Positions 1 to 8,075 of a stretch of 64,000 nucleotides of DNA are shown here, piece after piece. Below the pieces are notes generated by a model. The model did no database searches and was not told the origin of the DNA. It worked only from the letters and a program-made list of their open reading frames with translations. The position numbers and the translations under genes are program-made. This stretch comes from Mycobacterium rhizamassiliense (lineage in GTDB: Bacteria; Actinomycetota; Actinomycetes; Mycobacteriales; Mycobacteriaceae), in NCBI RefSeq assembly GCF_900157375.1, contig NZ_LT721901.1, forward strand, positions 4,917,685 to 4,981,684, given 5' to 3'. How positions within the stretch are numbered: the stretch's first letter is position 1; the number at the start of each line of letters is the position of its first letter.

Positions 1-3000
1 CCGACGACAACCGCCGACCAGGATCAGCCACCATCCCCACCAACACCCGCTCCAACCGATCCAGCAGCGGGCCAACGCTTTCGGTGTCGAATAGCGCGGC
101 GTCGTATTCGACGCGCAGGCCCAATTCCGGCCCGGGCACGGCCTGCAAAGTCAGCGGGTAGTGGGTGGATTCGTGCGTGGTGAAGTCGGTGATGGCCAGC
201 TCGCCCAGCTCCATCGAGGCCGCGGCGTCGATCGGGTAATTCTCGTAGACAAACAGGGTGTCGAACAGCTGATCGTGGCCCGTGCTGCGGTGGATCTCGG
301 TCAGCGCCAGGTGCTCGTGTTCCAGGGTGTGCTGGTAGGCGTTGTGCAGCTGTCCGAGCAGGTCGGCGACGGTGGTCTGCGCGGTGACGTGCGCGCGCAC
401 CGGCACCGTGTTGATCAACAGGCCCACCATCGATTCGATTCCGACGACGTCGGCCGAGCGGCCCGACACCGCGGCGCCGAACACCACGTCCTGTTGGCCG
501 GTCAGCCACATCAACAGCTGCGCCCACGCGGCGCGCAGGACGGTGTTGACGGTGGTGTGCTGGGTGCGGGCCAGCCGGTCGAGGGCCAGGGTGGTCTGTT
601 CGGAAAGGCGCCGCGATTCGACGGCCCGTTGCGTCAGCTCCAGCTTGTGCGGGGAACCCACCAGCGTCGGCGCACCGAAGCCCGCCAGCACCTCGCGCCA
701 GGCCGCCTGGGCCGCATCGAGGTCTCGGTCGGCAAGCCAGCTCACAAATCTGCGGTAGGGCACCGCCGCCGGGAGGCGCTGCCCGTGATAGCCGGCGAAG
801 ATCTCCTGCAGCAGGATCGGCAGCGACGAGCCGTCGAGCACGATGTGGTGGTTGGTGAGGACGAGCCGGTATTGATTTGGCGCGCAACGGATCAGGGTCA
901 CCCGGAAGACCGGCGGGCTGGCGAGGTCGCAGACGGCGGCGCGTTCGGCCGCACATAGCCGCTGCACCTGTCCGTCGATGTCCGAGTCAATCGCGTCGAG
1001 CTCGACATAGCGCCACGGCGCCGTCGGCCCGGCGGGGAGGATCTGAACCGGCGGGTCGATCTGCGCGGAAAACCGGGCGGCCAGGTTCGGATGACGAGCA
1101 ACCACGGCGTGGACGGCGTCGCGCAGCCGTTCCGGGTCGAGCGGGCCCGAGACGCTGATGCTCAGCTGAATCGCGTACAGATCGGCATCGGTGGTCTTGG
1201 CCGCCGTGGCGTGGAACAGCAGCCCCTGCTGCAGGGGTGTCAACGGCAATACGTCCGCGACGGGCTCGCGCAGCTCGAGGTCGACGATTTGCTGTTGGGT
1301 GAGCCGCGCCGGAGCGACATCCGACGGCGTCAATCCCCCGCCGCCACGGCGCACGTGCGCGCAGATACCGGCCAACACCTCAAACCACAACGCGCTCAAC
1401 CGGTTTATCTGGTCTGCGTCGAACGCGCTCGAGGCCCAGGTCCAGTTGGCGTGCAATTGCGGCCCGGCATCGCCGTCCAGGGTGCCCGCGTTGAGAGCCA
1501 GGGTATGCGGCAGCGCCATCGGCACCGCGCTCGCGATCGCGGTGGTCGAAAAGCCGTCGAGGGCGGGGCGCCAGAGATCATCGGATAGGGCGGTGCCGCC
1601 GCTCAGCCTGCCCAGGTAGTTGAACGCGATCTCGGGGTCCGGGCCCTGCAGCTCCGCCGCGCCGTCGGTGTAGCGCAGCAAGCCGTAGGTCAGCCCGTCG
1701 GGCAGGGCGCGCAGGCGTTCCTTGGCGTCTTTGACCAGCCCGCCCAGCACGGCCTCGCCGTTGACCACTTGCGCCCAGTCCAGGCCGCTGAAGCGCAGCG
1801 CCACCGGGTGTTTGGCGGTGAACCAGCCGACCGTGCGCGACAGGTCGACGTGGGCGCCCAGCTCTTCGTGGCGCCCGTGCCCTTCGACGTCGATGGCGAT
1901 GGGCGCCGTGGTGTCGCCGAGCAACCGCGCCACCGCCAGCCCGAACGCGACCAACAGGACGTCCTGCACGCCGGCGTGAAACGCAGCGGGCACCTCGCGC
2001 AACAACATCCGGGTGGTCTCGGCGTCCAGCACCGCGGACAGGGTCCCGGCGTTCGCAAACGTGTCCGCGGCGCCGCGGACCGCAGGCAGCACCGGCGGCG
2101 TCGCCGCCACCGGTCGCCAGGCCGCGGCGTGCTCCGTGGTCGCGGCGGTGCGCGCATGCTCGGCGAGCAGTGACGCCCACCGGGCGAAGGAGGTGCCACC
2201 GGCCGGCAGCTCCACCGGCTGGCCGGCGCGATGCTGGGCCCACGCGATATTGATGTCTTCCAACAGGATTCGCCACGACACGCCGTCGACGGCCAGGTGA
2301 TGGATGATCAGCACCAGTTGGCCGCTGCCGGCCGCCCACAGCGCGCTGAGCAGCACGCCCGCGGCGGGGTTCAGCCGGGACCGCGCGTCGACCAACGCGT
2401 CGTCGGACAGCGCCGCGACGGCCTGCACGCACTCGTCCGCGTGCACCGAGCCGGGCTCGGGCACCTCGAACGACCAGCCGCCGGCCGCGTCATCCTCGAC
2501 GCGCAGCCGCAACATGGGGTGCCGATCCAGTAGGGCCTGCAACACCACCACGACGTCGGCCCGACTCACCCCGGCCGGAGCCGTCACCATCATCGTCTGG
2601 TTGAACTGATCGATCCGGCCGCCAATGCCCTGCAGCCACCGCATGATCGGCGTGGCGACCACCGGGCCGATGCCCGCGTCGACCACATCGTCGATGCCCG
2701 CGGCCACCGCGACCACCCGGGCCAGCCGCGCCACCGTCTGCTCCACGAAGATGTCGCGCGGGCGGCACACCAACCCGGCCGCACGCGCGCGTGACACCAC
2801 CTGCATCGACATGATGCTGTCCCCGCCCAGATCGAAGAACGAGTCGTCGACCCCCACCCGCTCCAGGCCGAGCGCTTGGGCGAAGATCCCGGCTAGCGCC
2901 TCCTCGACGACACCGGCGGGAGCGCGGTAGCTGTCGGCGTCGCGGTATTCGGGCGCGGGAAGCGCACGGACGTCGAGCTTTCCGTTGTCCGTCAACGGCA

Positions 3001-5761
3001 ACGCGTCGATGGCGACGACGGCGGACGGCACCATGTAGGCCGGCAGCCGGTCGCCCAGCAGGGTGCGGGTTCCGGCGGGGTCGGCGGTGCCGGTGATGTA
3101 GCCGACCAGGCGGGTGTTGCCGAGGCGATCCTCGCGGGCGACCACCACCGCCGCCTGGACGCCATCCAGTGCGGCCAGCGCCGCCTGCACCTCGCCGGGT
3201 TCGATGCGGTAGCCGCGGATCTTGACCTGGCCGTCGGCCCGCCCGAGGTAGCGCAACTGCCCGTCGGGCTGCCAACACACCAGGTCCCCGGTGCGATACA
3301 TCCGAGTTCCGTTGTCGCCGTGGGGGTTCGCCACAAATCGTTCGGCGGTGAGGTCGACCCGGCCGACGTAGCCGCGCGCCAGCGCGGGGCCGCTCAGGTA
3401 CAGCTCACCGACCACACCGACGGGCGCCGGGTTCAGCCGCGCGTCGAGCACCAGCGCGCGCACCCCCGCGAGGGGCGCACCGATGCTGACGGGCTGTCCA
3501 GCCCCCAGCGGCGCGCTCCAGGTGGCCCAGATCGTGGCCTCGGTCGGGCCGTAGGCGTTGGACATTCGCCGATCCGGCGCCCACGCGGTGGCCAGCTCTT
3601 CGGGGCAGGCCTCCCCCGTGGTGACCAGGGTGTGCAGCCCGGACAGCCGGGCTGCGTCGAGTGACGACAGCACGGTCGGGGTCAATACCGCTGCGCCGAC
3701 GCGCTGGTCGCACAGGAACGTGGTCAGCGCCTCACCGGCGTAGGCGTCCGGCGGCGGCACCACCAGCGCAGCCCTCGCCCCGACCGCCAGCAATAACTCG
3801 CCCACCGACACGTCGAAGGTGGGCGATGCCGCCATCAATAGCCGTGTGTCGACGGCTAATTCGAGTTCGCGGTGGTGCGCGGCCACGCCGAGCAGGCCGG
3901 CGTGGCTCACCGCGACCCCCTTGGGGACACCGGTGGATCCCGACGTGAAGATCACGTGCGCGGCGTGCTGCGCGGCAAGCGGGGCCAGGCGGTCGGCATC
4001 GGTGATCGGGTCCGCGCTGCGCCCCGAAACGTCGAGGGCGTCGACGCGCAGCACCGGACGCGTCCCGGCGCCGGGCACCGTGTCGGCGCCGCACGTCAAC
4101 ACGCACTCGGCGGCCACCGCGTCCAGCACGGTGGCGATGCGCTCGACCGGATGGCTGCGATCGACCGGCACGTAGGCCCCGCCGGCCTTCATCACCGCCC
4201 ACCACGCGGCCACCAGCTCCGCGCTGCGGTCCATCGCGACGCCCACGGAACGCTCGGGGCCCACGCCGGCCTCGATCAATGCCCGGGCCAGCCGCGTCGA
4301 CCACTCATCGAGCTCGCGATACGACAGTGTGCGGGCGCCGTCGATCACCGCGACGGCCTCGGGGTCCGCCGACACCGCCGCGCCCAACAACTCCGGCGCC
4401 ACCCCCACCGGGGCCGTGGCGCCGGCACCCGACCATTGCGACAGGACCAGGTCGCTCTCGGCCCGATCCAGGAACGACACCTCGTCCACCGAGGTCGACG
4501 GATCCGCCGCCAGCAGGCGGTCGAAGAGCGACTCCAGACGCGTGATGTGCCGGTCGATTTCGTCGGCGGTGTAGCGCTCCGGGTTCCACCCGAACTGGAT
4601 TCGCGGCGCCCCATCGCCCAGTTGCGGATAGATGTTCACCGCGACGTCCTGGACGGGGAACGTCGTCAGGACATTGCAGGCGGCCTCGGACGGTCCGTAG
4701 TGAATGGGGGCCACAAACCCGAACACGTTGACCATCGGACCGAATTCGAGGTTCACGTCCAGCCGGGTCGCATCCCCGATGATGTCCGGGAAGCGCCGGA
4801 ACTGCTGATGCCGCAACGCGCCCACCACGGCGGCCGCGACCCGGTCGGTCAGCGCGCCGATGGTGTCGTCGTCCTCGACGTGGACAACCAGCGGCACCAG
4901 GTTCGACATCATGCCCGCGCACTTCTTGGCCGCCGCGGTGGTGCGCGCCGTGACCGGAAGCGACAGCGAGACCGTCTGCCGCCCGGTTGTTTTCGCCAGG
5001 AACAGCGCCACGGTCGCGACCACCCGCGCAACATCGAACGGGTGCCCGCTCTCGAAAAGCCGTTGTGCGCAGGCCAGCTCGCGCACCAGCGGGTGACGTG
5101 GCGCGACCGACCGCTGCGTCCCCGCCAGGTCGGTGACTTCCAGCGACCCGCGCACGACGGTCTTCCAGTACTCGGCGTCGGCCTGATGGCGCGAGGACTG
5201 CTGGTACTTCTCGTCCGCGTCACGGACCGTGGCGAACCCCGAGAAATCGACCTCCCCGGTGTCCGGGTCCGCTCCTGAGTAGACGTCGGCGATGTGCCGC
5301 AGGAAGTTGTTGGTGCCGTAGCCATCCAGCAGGACGTGGTGCGTGCGCAGATAGAAGTACGACATGTCGTCGGCGACCCGCAGCAAGGCGAAGTTCGTCA
5401 ACCGGTCCCGGTCGAGATCGACGGGCCGGCGGTAGTCGTCGTCCATCCAGCTGCGCGCGGCGGACACCGGGTCGGGCTCGGCGCGCAGATCGACACAGTC
5501 GAGGGTTTCCGGTATCGAGTGATCGAGCATGAAGACCGGTTCGCCGTCGACGAGAGCGAGCCGTGCACACGGCGAGCCGAACCGCGTCGCCGCCGACTCG
5601 CATGCGGCCATGAGCTTTTCGGCGTCGACGTGGTGATCGATAGCCATGAAGCCGGCGAAGTTGTACGGGACTTCGGGCCGGAGTTCCTGGGCGGCCCAGA
5701 TCAACCGCTGCGCGTCGGTCAACGACCCCAACAGATCCGGTTGAGTGCCGTAATTGAGCAT
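1..5761 (-). CDS. Non-ribosomal peptide synthetase, 3' end beyond window (C-A-PCP-E-C-...)
   Basis: The reading frame starts at ATG 5761 and stays open for 1,920 codons to the left edge, so only the N-terminal part is visible. Domains in order: condensation (about 1-440, active-site HHVLLDG at 141-147), adenylation (about 450-940; TSGSTGVPKG, NAYGPTEAT, MYRTGDL, NGKLD), carrier protein (LGGDS, pantetheine Ser982), epimerase (about 1030-1470; HHLAVDG from 1154, EGHGR, NYLGR), and a second condensation domain of the type that follows an epimerase (PLTPLQQGLLFH; HHIVLDG from 1638). My reading of the ten pocket residues of the A domain is DVGVVTAIWK, which matches no common code I know. The E domain implies a D-residue. 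It lies 85 bp downstream of a formyltransferase gene and is likely in the same iron-controlled operon, so an exochelin-type siderophore synthetase (FxbB-like) is the best guess. NRPS identity is certain; the product is inferred. Confidence 0.93.
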   Translation of the reverse strand, partial: MLNYGTQPDLLGSLTDAQRLIWAAQELRPEVPYNFAGFMAIDHHVDAEKLMAACESAATRFGSPCARLALVDGEPVFMLDHSIPETLDCVDLRAEPDPVSAARSWMDDDYRRPVDLDRDRLTNFALLRVADDMSYFYLRTHHVLLDGYGTNNFLRHIADVYSGADPDTGEVDFSGFATVRDADEKYQQSSRHQADAEYWKTVVRGSLEVTDLAGTQRSVAPRHPLVRELACAQRLFESGHPFDVARVVATVALFLAKTTGRQTVSLSLPVTARTTAAAKKCAGMMSNLVPLVVHVEDDDTIGALTDRVAAAVVGALRHQQFRRFPDIIGDATRLDVNLEFGPMVNVFGFVAPIHYGPSEAACNVLTTFPVQDVAVNIYPQLGDGAPRIQFGWNPERYTADEIDRHITRLESLFDRLLAADPSTSVDEVSFLDRAESDLVLSQWSGAGATAPVGVAPELLGAAVSADPEAVAVIDGARTLSYRELDEWSTRLARALIEAGVGPERSVGVAMDRSAELVAAWWAVMKAGGAYVPVDRSHPVERIATVLDAVAAECVLTCGADTVPGAGTRPVLRVDALDVSGRSADPITDADRLAPLAAQHAAHVIFTSGSTGVPKGVAVSHAGLLGVAAHHRELELAVDTRLLMAASPTFDVSVGELLLAVGARAALVVPPPDAYAGEALTTFLCDQRVGAAVLTPTVLSSLDAARLSGLHTLVTTGEACPEELATAWAPDRRMSNAYGPTEATIWATWSAPLGAGQPVSIGAPLAGVRALVLDARLNPAPVGVVGELYLSGPALARGYVGRVDLTAERFVANPHGDNGTRMYRTGDLVCWQPDGQLRYLGRADGQVKIRGYRIEPGEVQAALAALDGVQAAVVVAREDRLGNTRLVGYITGTADPAGTRTLLGDRLPAYMVPSAVVAIDALPLTDNGKLDVRALPAPEYRDADSYRAPAGVVEEALAGIFAQALGLERVGVDDSFFDLGGDSIMSMQVVSRARAAGLVCRPRDIFVEQTVARLARVVAVAAGIDDVVDAGIGPVVATPIMRWLQGIGGRIDQFNQTMMVTAPAGVSRADVVVVLQALLDRHPMLRLRVEDDAAGGWSFEVPEPGSVHADECVQAVAALSDDALVDARSRLNPAAGVLLSALWAAGSGQLVLIIHHLAVDGVSWRILLEDINIAWAQHRAGQPVELPAGGTSFARWASLLAEHARTAATTEHAAAWRPVAATPPVLPAVRGAADTFANAGTLSAVLDAETTRMLLREVPAAFHAGVQDVLLVAFGLAVARLLGDTTAPIAIDVEGHGRHEELGAHVDLSRTVGWFTAKHPVALRFSGLDWAQVVNGEAVLGGLVKDAKERLRALPDGLTYGLLRYTDGAAELQGPDPEIAFNYLGRLSGGTALSDDLWRPALDGFSTTAIASAVPMALPHTLALNAGTLDGDAGPQLHANWTWASSAFDADQINRLSALWFEVLAGICAHVRRGGGGLTPSDVAPARLTQQQIVDLELREPVADVLPLTPLQQGLLFHATAAKTTDADLYAIQLSISVSGPLDPERLRDAVHAVVARHPNLAARFSAQIDPPVQILPAGPTAPWRYVELDAIDSDIDGQVQRLCAAERAAVCDLASPPVFRVTLIRCAPNQYRLVLTNHHIVLDGSSLPILLQEIFAGYHGQRLPAAVPYRRFVSWLADRDLDAAQAAWREVLAGFGAPTLVGSPHKLELTQRAVESRRLSEQTTLALDRLARTQHTTVNTVLRAAWAQLLMWLTGQQDVVFGAAVSGRSADVVGIESMVGLLINTVPVRAHVTAQTTVADLLGQLHNAYQHTLEHEHLALTEIHRSTGHDQLFDTLFVYENYPIDAAASMELGELAITDFTTHESTHYPLTLQAVPGPELGLRVEYDAALFDTESVGPLLDRLERVLVGMVADPGRRLSS

Positions 5762-5846
5762 AGGGACGGACGAACTTTCTATTCAGTGAGGCGTCGCGGC
5801 ACCGAGCGCATCGCAGCCGGAAAGATCCGCGACCGCGAATTGCGGC

Positions 5847-6785
5847 CTACGCCTGGCTATCCAGGTACCCCCCGCGGCGAAAGAACTTCTCCCCACTGCA
5901 TTCGACCCCGTCCGCGCAACGGACCCGGGAGATGACCAGCCCGCGGTTGCGACCGCGAATCGCGTTGGGCCCGCACACCACCGCCCCGCCTTCCTCTTGC
6001 ACGATCACGCGGCCCGGCGTGCCGCCGTAACAGGCGTCGGACGCCCGCGCCTCGAGAATTTCGATGCGCTCACCCCGGTAGAACGCGAACGCGCGGGGAT
6101 ACGGGTCGGACAGCGCCCGCACGAACCGCGCGAGATCCTCGGCCGGCCAGTTCCAATCGACCAGACTGTCGCGCTCGGAACGCTTGTGGAAGTAGCTGCG
6201 TTCGGCCTTGTTCTGCGGCCGCCAGACAGCGGTACCCGATTCGAGGGCGTGCAGCGCCTCGGCCAGCGCGCCCGGAATCAGATCCATCCCGCGCAGCACC
6301 AACTCGGTGCCCGTGTCGGCGGGGCCGACCGGTAGCGAGTGCTGCACCAGAATGTCGCCGGTGTCCAAGCCGTCGTCCATCCGGTGCACGGTCAGGCCGA
6401 ACTCGGACTCGCCGCTGATCAACCCCCACAGCACGGGGGAAAACCCGGTGAACTTGGGCAGCAGCGAGTCGTGGAAGTTCAGCGTGCCGTGCGGCGGGAG
6501 TTCGTAGAGCTCCGCGGGCATCCGGTGGTACCAACTGTTGACGACGATGACGTCGGGTTCGACGCGCTTGATCAGGTCGATGGTCTCGGCGTCCACCCGC
6601 TCCGTGACGTGGACGGGGATGCCGTTGTCGCGCGCGAGTTCTTCGACCGGCGCCGACCAGATGGCCTTGTAGACCTCTTCGCTCGTGGGGTGGGTGACGG
6701 CGAGTACGACTTCGTGGTCCAGGTTGAGCAGTGCCTGCAGGGTCTTGTAGCCCCAGGTCTGAAATCCGAAGAACACGATGCGCAT
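5847..6785 (-). CDS. Stand-alone formyltransferase (FxbA/CchA-like), siderophore type
   Basis: A 312-residue protein of the methionyl-tRNA/GAR formyltransferase fold. The catalytic triad of the family is visible: Asn and His in LNFHDSLLPKF and Asp in MDDGLDTGDI. The N-terminus (MRIVFFGFQTWG) and a C-terminal Fmt-like barrel region (GRVIVQEEGG) are complete. I chose ATG 6785 rather than the longer frame because AGGGG stands 8 nt upstream and the protein then begins directly with the fold. It sits upstream of an NRPS on the same strand and 77 bp downstream of an IdeR-type iron box. From known families, FxbA (exochelin) and CchA (coelichelin) formylate the side-chain nitrogen of N5-hydroxyornithine before or during NRPS assembly; that role here is inferred from context. 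A housekeeping Fmt is less likely because of the NRPS neighbour and iron box. No ornithine N-hydroxylase is present in the window. Confidence 0.85.
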   Translation of the reverse strand: MRIVFFGFQTWGYKTLQALLNLDHEVVLAVTHPTSEEVYKAIWSAPVEELARDNGIPVHVTERVDAETIDLIKRVEPDVIVVNSWYHRMPAELYELPPHGTLNFHDSLLPKFTGFSPVLWGLISGESEFGLTVHRMDDGLDTGDILVQHSLPVGPADTGTELVLRGMDLIPGALAEALHALESGTAVWRPQNKAERSYFHKRSERDSLVDWNWPAEDLARFVRALSDPYPRAFAFYRGERIEILEARASDACYGGTPGRVIVQEEGGAVVCGPNAIRGRNRGLVISRVRCADGVECSGEKFFRRGGYLDSQA

Positions 6786-6824
6786 CGCGCAACCCCTAAC
6801 TGAAGAAGACGATGGGCCGGCCAG

Positions 6825-6842
6825 ATGTCCTTTTCTGGACAT
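6825..6842. promoter_or_regulatory. Inverted repeat in the leader of the formyltransferase gene
   Basis: ATGTCC-TTTTCT-GGACAT is a perfect 6-bp inverted repeat with a 6-base spacer, between the iron box and the start codon. An alternative overlapping pairing (CCAGA/TCTGG, 6821-6838) is also possible. It could be an RNA hairpin or a second operator; the sequence alone does not decide. Confidence 0.3.
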
Positions 6843-6861
6843 GTGTCTTAAGTCCCAGAGC

Positions 6862-6880
6862 TTACGTTAGCCTGCCCTTA
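6862..6880. promoter_or_regulatory. IdeR iron box (probable)
   Basis: The 19 bases TTACGTTAGCCTGCCCTTA agree with the mycobacterial IdeR consensus TTAGGTTAGSCTAACCTAA at 15 of 19 positions, with the central GTTAGCCT intact. It lies 77 bp upstream of the formyltransferase start in a 200-bp intergenic region. In mycobacteria IdeR with Fe2+ binds such boxes and represses siderophore genes, including fxbA of M. smegmatis. It therefore predicts low-iron induction of the formyltransferase-NRPS unit. Confidence 0.7.
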
Positions 6881-6985
6881 GTTACATAATTGGGCGTTTC
6901 TGCTGCGCCTTTGCTGGCAGCGAGCTCAGCAACGGCCGGCCCCGGACCCCGCGCGTCGCGCCTTCCCGGCCGGCGCCCGGCCGGA

Positions 6986-7939
6986 TCAGTCGGTGGGCAG
7001 GCCGCCGCGGGAGCGCTTGTCGGCGTACATCTGCTCGTCGGCGAGGCGCATCAGATCGCGTTCGCCGGCGGCGATCCCGGCGCTGTAGGTCACCGGCGTC
7101 CCCGCCTCGGCCCAGCGCCGGCGGAGGCGATCGAGCGTGCGCTCGGCCTCCGCGTGGGCGGCGCCGACGAGCATCACGAGGAACTCGTCGCCGCCGATCC
7201 GGAAGACCACATCCTCTTTGCGCGCCGACCATCGCAGCGCATCGGCGAAGGCGACCAGGAGTTGATCGCCGGCCTCGTGACCGTGCCGGTCGTTGTAGGT
7301 CTTGAAGTTATCCAGGTCGATCAGCACCACCGAACACCGGCCGGCGTGCGCCGACAGCTGGGGCGCCAGCGTGCTCCGGTTCAGCAGCTGGGTGAGGGCA
7401 TCGGTCTGCGCGATCTTGCGCAGCAGCGCGCTCTGCTCCTCCAGCCGGGAGATGAGCCAGGCCGGAACCTCGGCGACGATGACCCACATCGCCGCGGCCA
7501 ACACGACGGTGGTCAGGTCGCCGGGCAGGACCTTGGCGCCGCCGACGACGAACGCCAGCACGCCGAGGGGGACGAAGGCCAGTGAGCGCCAGCGTCGGCA
7601 GGTGAGGCCGATGTAGGCGAAGGTGACCGTGATGGTGCCGGGAAGCTCGCGGGTGGCGTCGGAAGCGACCGCCCCGACGAGCGTCGTGATGACGAGCGAC
7701 GCGGCCGGCCACCCGAACAGAAGGACACGGCTCTGCTGCCAACCGCGCAGCCGTCCGGCCACCGCGACGACAACTGTCAGCATCGCGGCGCCGGCGAGCA
7801 GCCAGTAGACCCGCGAATCGACCTGGGCGCCCGCGCCGTACGCCTTGGCCGCGTAGAGGACGAGCAGCCACAGATACGCGGTCAGGCCGATGACATGCCA
7901 GCGCCCCGCCGACGGCTGAGAGTCAACGTGCCCGGTCAC
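6986..7939 (-). CDS. Membrane-bound diguanylate cyclase (GGDEF protein)
   Basis: A 317-residue protein with about six hydrophobic segments in residues 15-165, then a GGDEF domain (about 185-310). The active motif RIGGDEFLVML is intact, and the inhibitory c-di-GMP I-site RxxD is present exactly five residues before GGDEF (RKED). The substrate-binding region is also recognisable (TDALTQLLNR, DLDNFKTYND). It is therefore predicted to make c-di-GMP from GTP with product inhibition; no EAL domain is fused. I chose GTG 7939 because longer forms would overlap the divergently transcribed MFS gene and lack membrane-protein character; no strong ribosome binding site is visible, so the start is uncertain. 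It is convergent with nothing and separated from the iron-box region by about 100 bp; a functional link to the siderophore genes is not shown. Confidence 0.85.
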   Translation of the reverse strand: MTGHVDSQPSAGRWHVIGLTAYLWLLVLYAAKAYGAGAQVDSRVYWLLAGAAMLTVVVAVAGRLRGWQQSRVLLFGWPAASLVITTLVGAVASDATRELPGTITVTFAYIGLTCRRWRSLAFVPLGVLAFVVGGAKVLPGDLTTVVLAAAMWVIVAEVPAWLISRLEEQSALLRKIAQTDALTQLLNRSTLAPQLSAHAGRCSVVLIDLDNFKTYNDRHGHEAGDQLLVAFADALRWSARKEDVVFRIGGDEFLVMLVGAAHAEAERTLDRLRRRWAEAGTPVTYSAGIAAGERDLMRLADEQMYADKRSRGGLPTD

Positions 7940-8027
7940 GTGCTCAGGATAGAGGCGCCGGCCAGAGTTAGGGCGATGCCGTTGACTCGACGAGAAACTC
8001 CCCCCATCCAGCGGTAATCTTCTCGCG

Positions 8028-8075
8028 ATGACAGGACAGGCGAACGGCCCTAGCCGAAGCGGCGTCGTGAATTGA
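8028..8075 (+). other. 15-codon upstream reading frame overlapping the MFS start
   Basis: ATG 8028 opens a 15-codon frame whose TGA stop (8073-8075) overlaps the only usable MFS start codon, TTG 8072, as TTGA. This could be a leader peptide coupling translation to the exporter, or the original N-terminus separated from the gene by a frameshift. No ribosome binding site is convincing for either. Confidence 0.3.
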
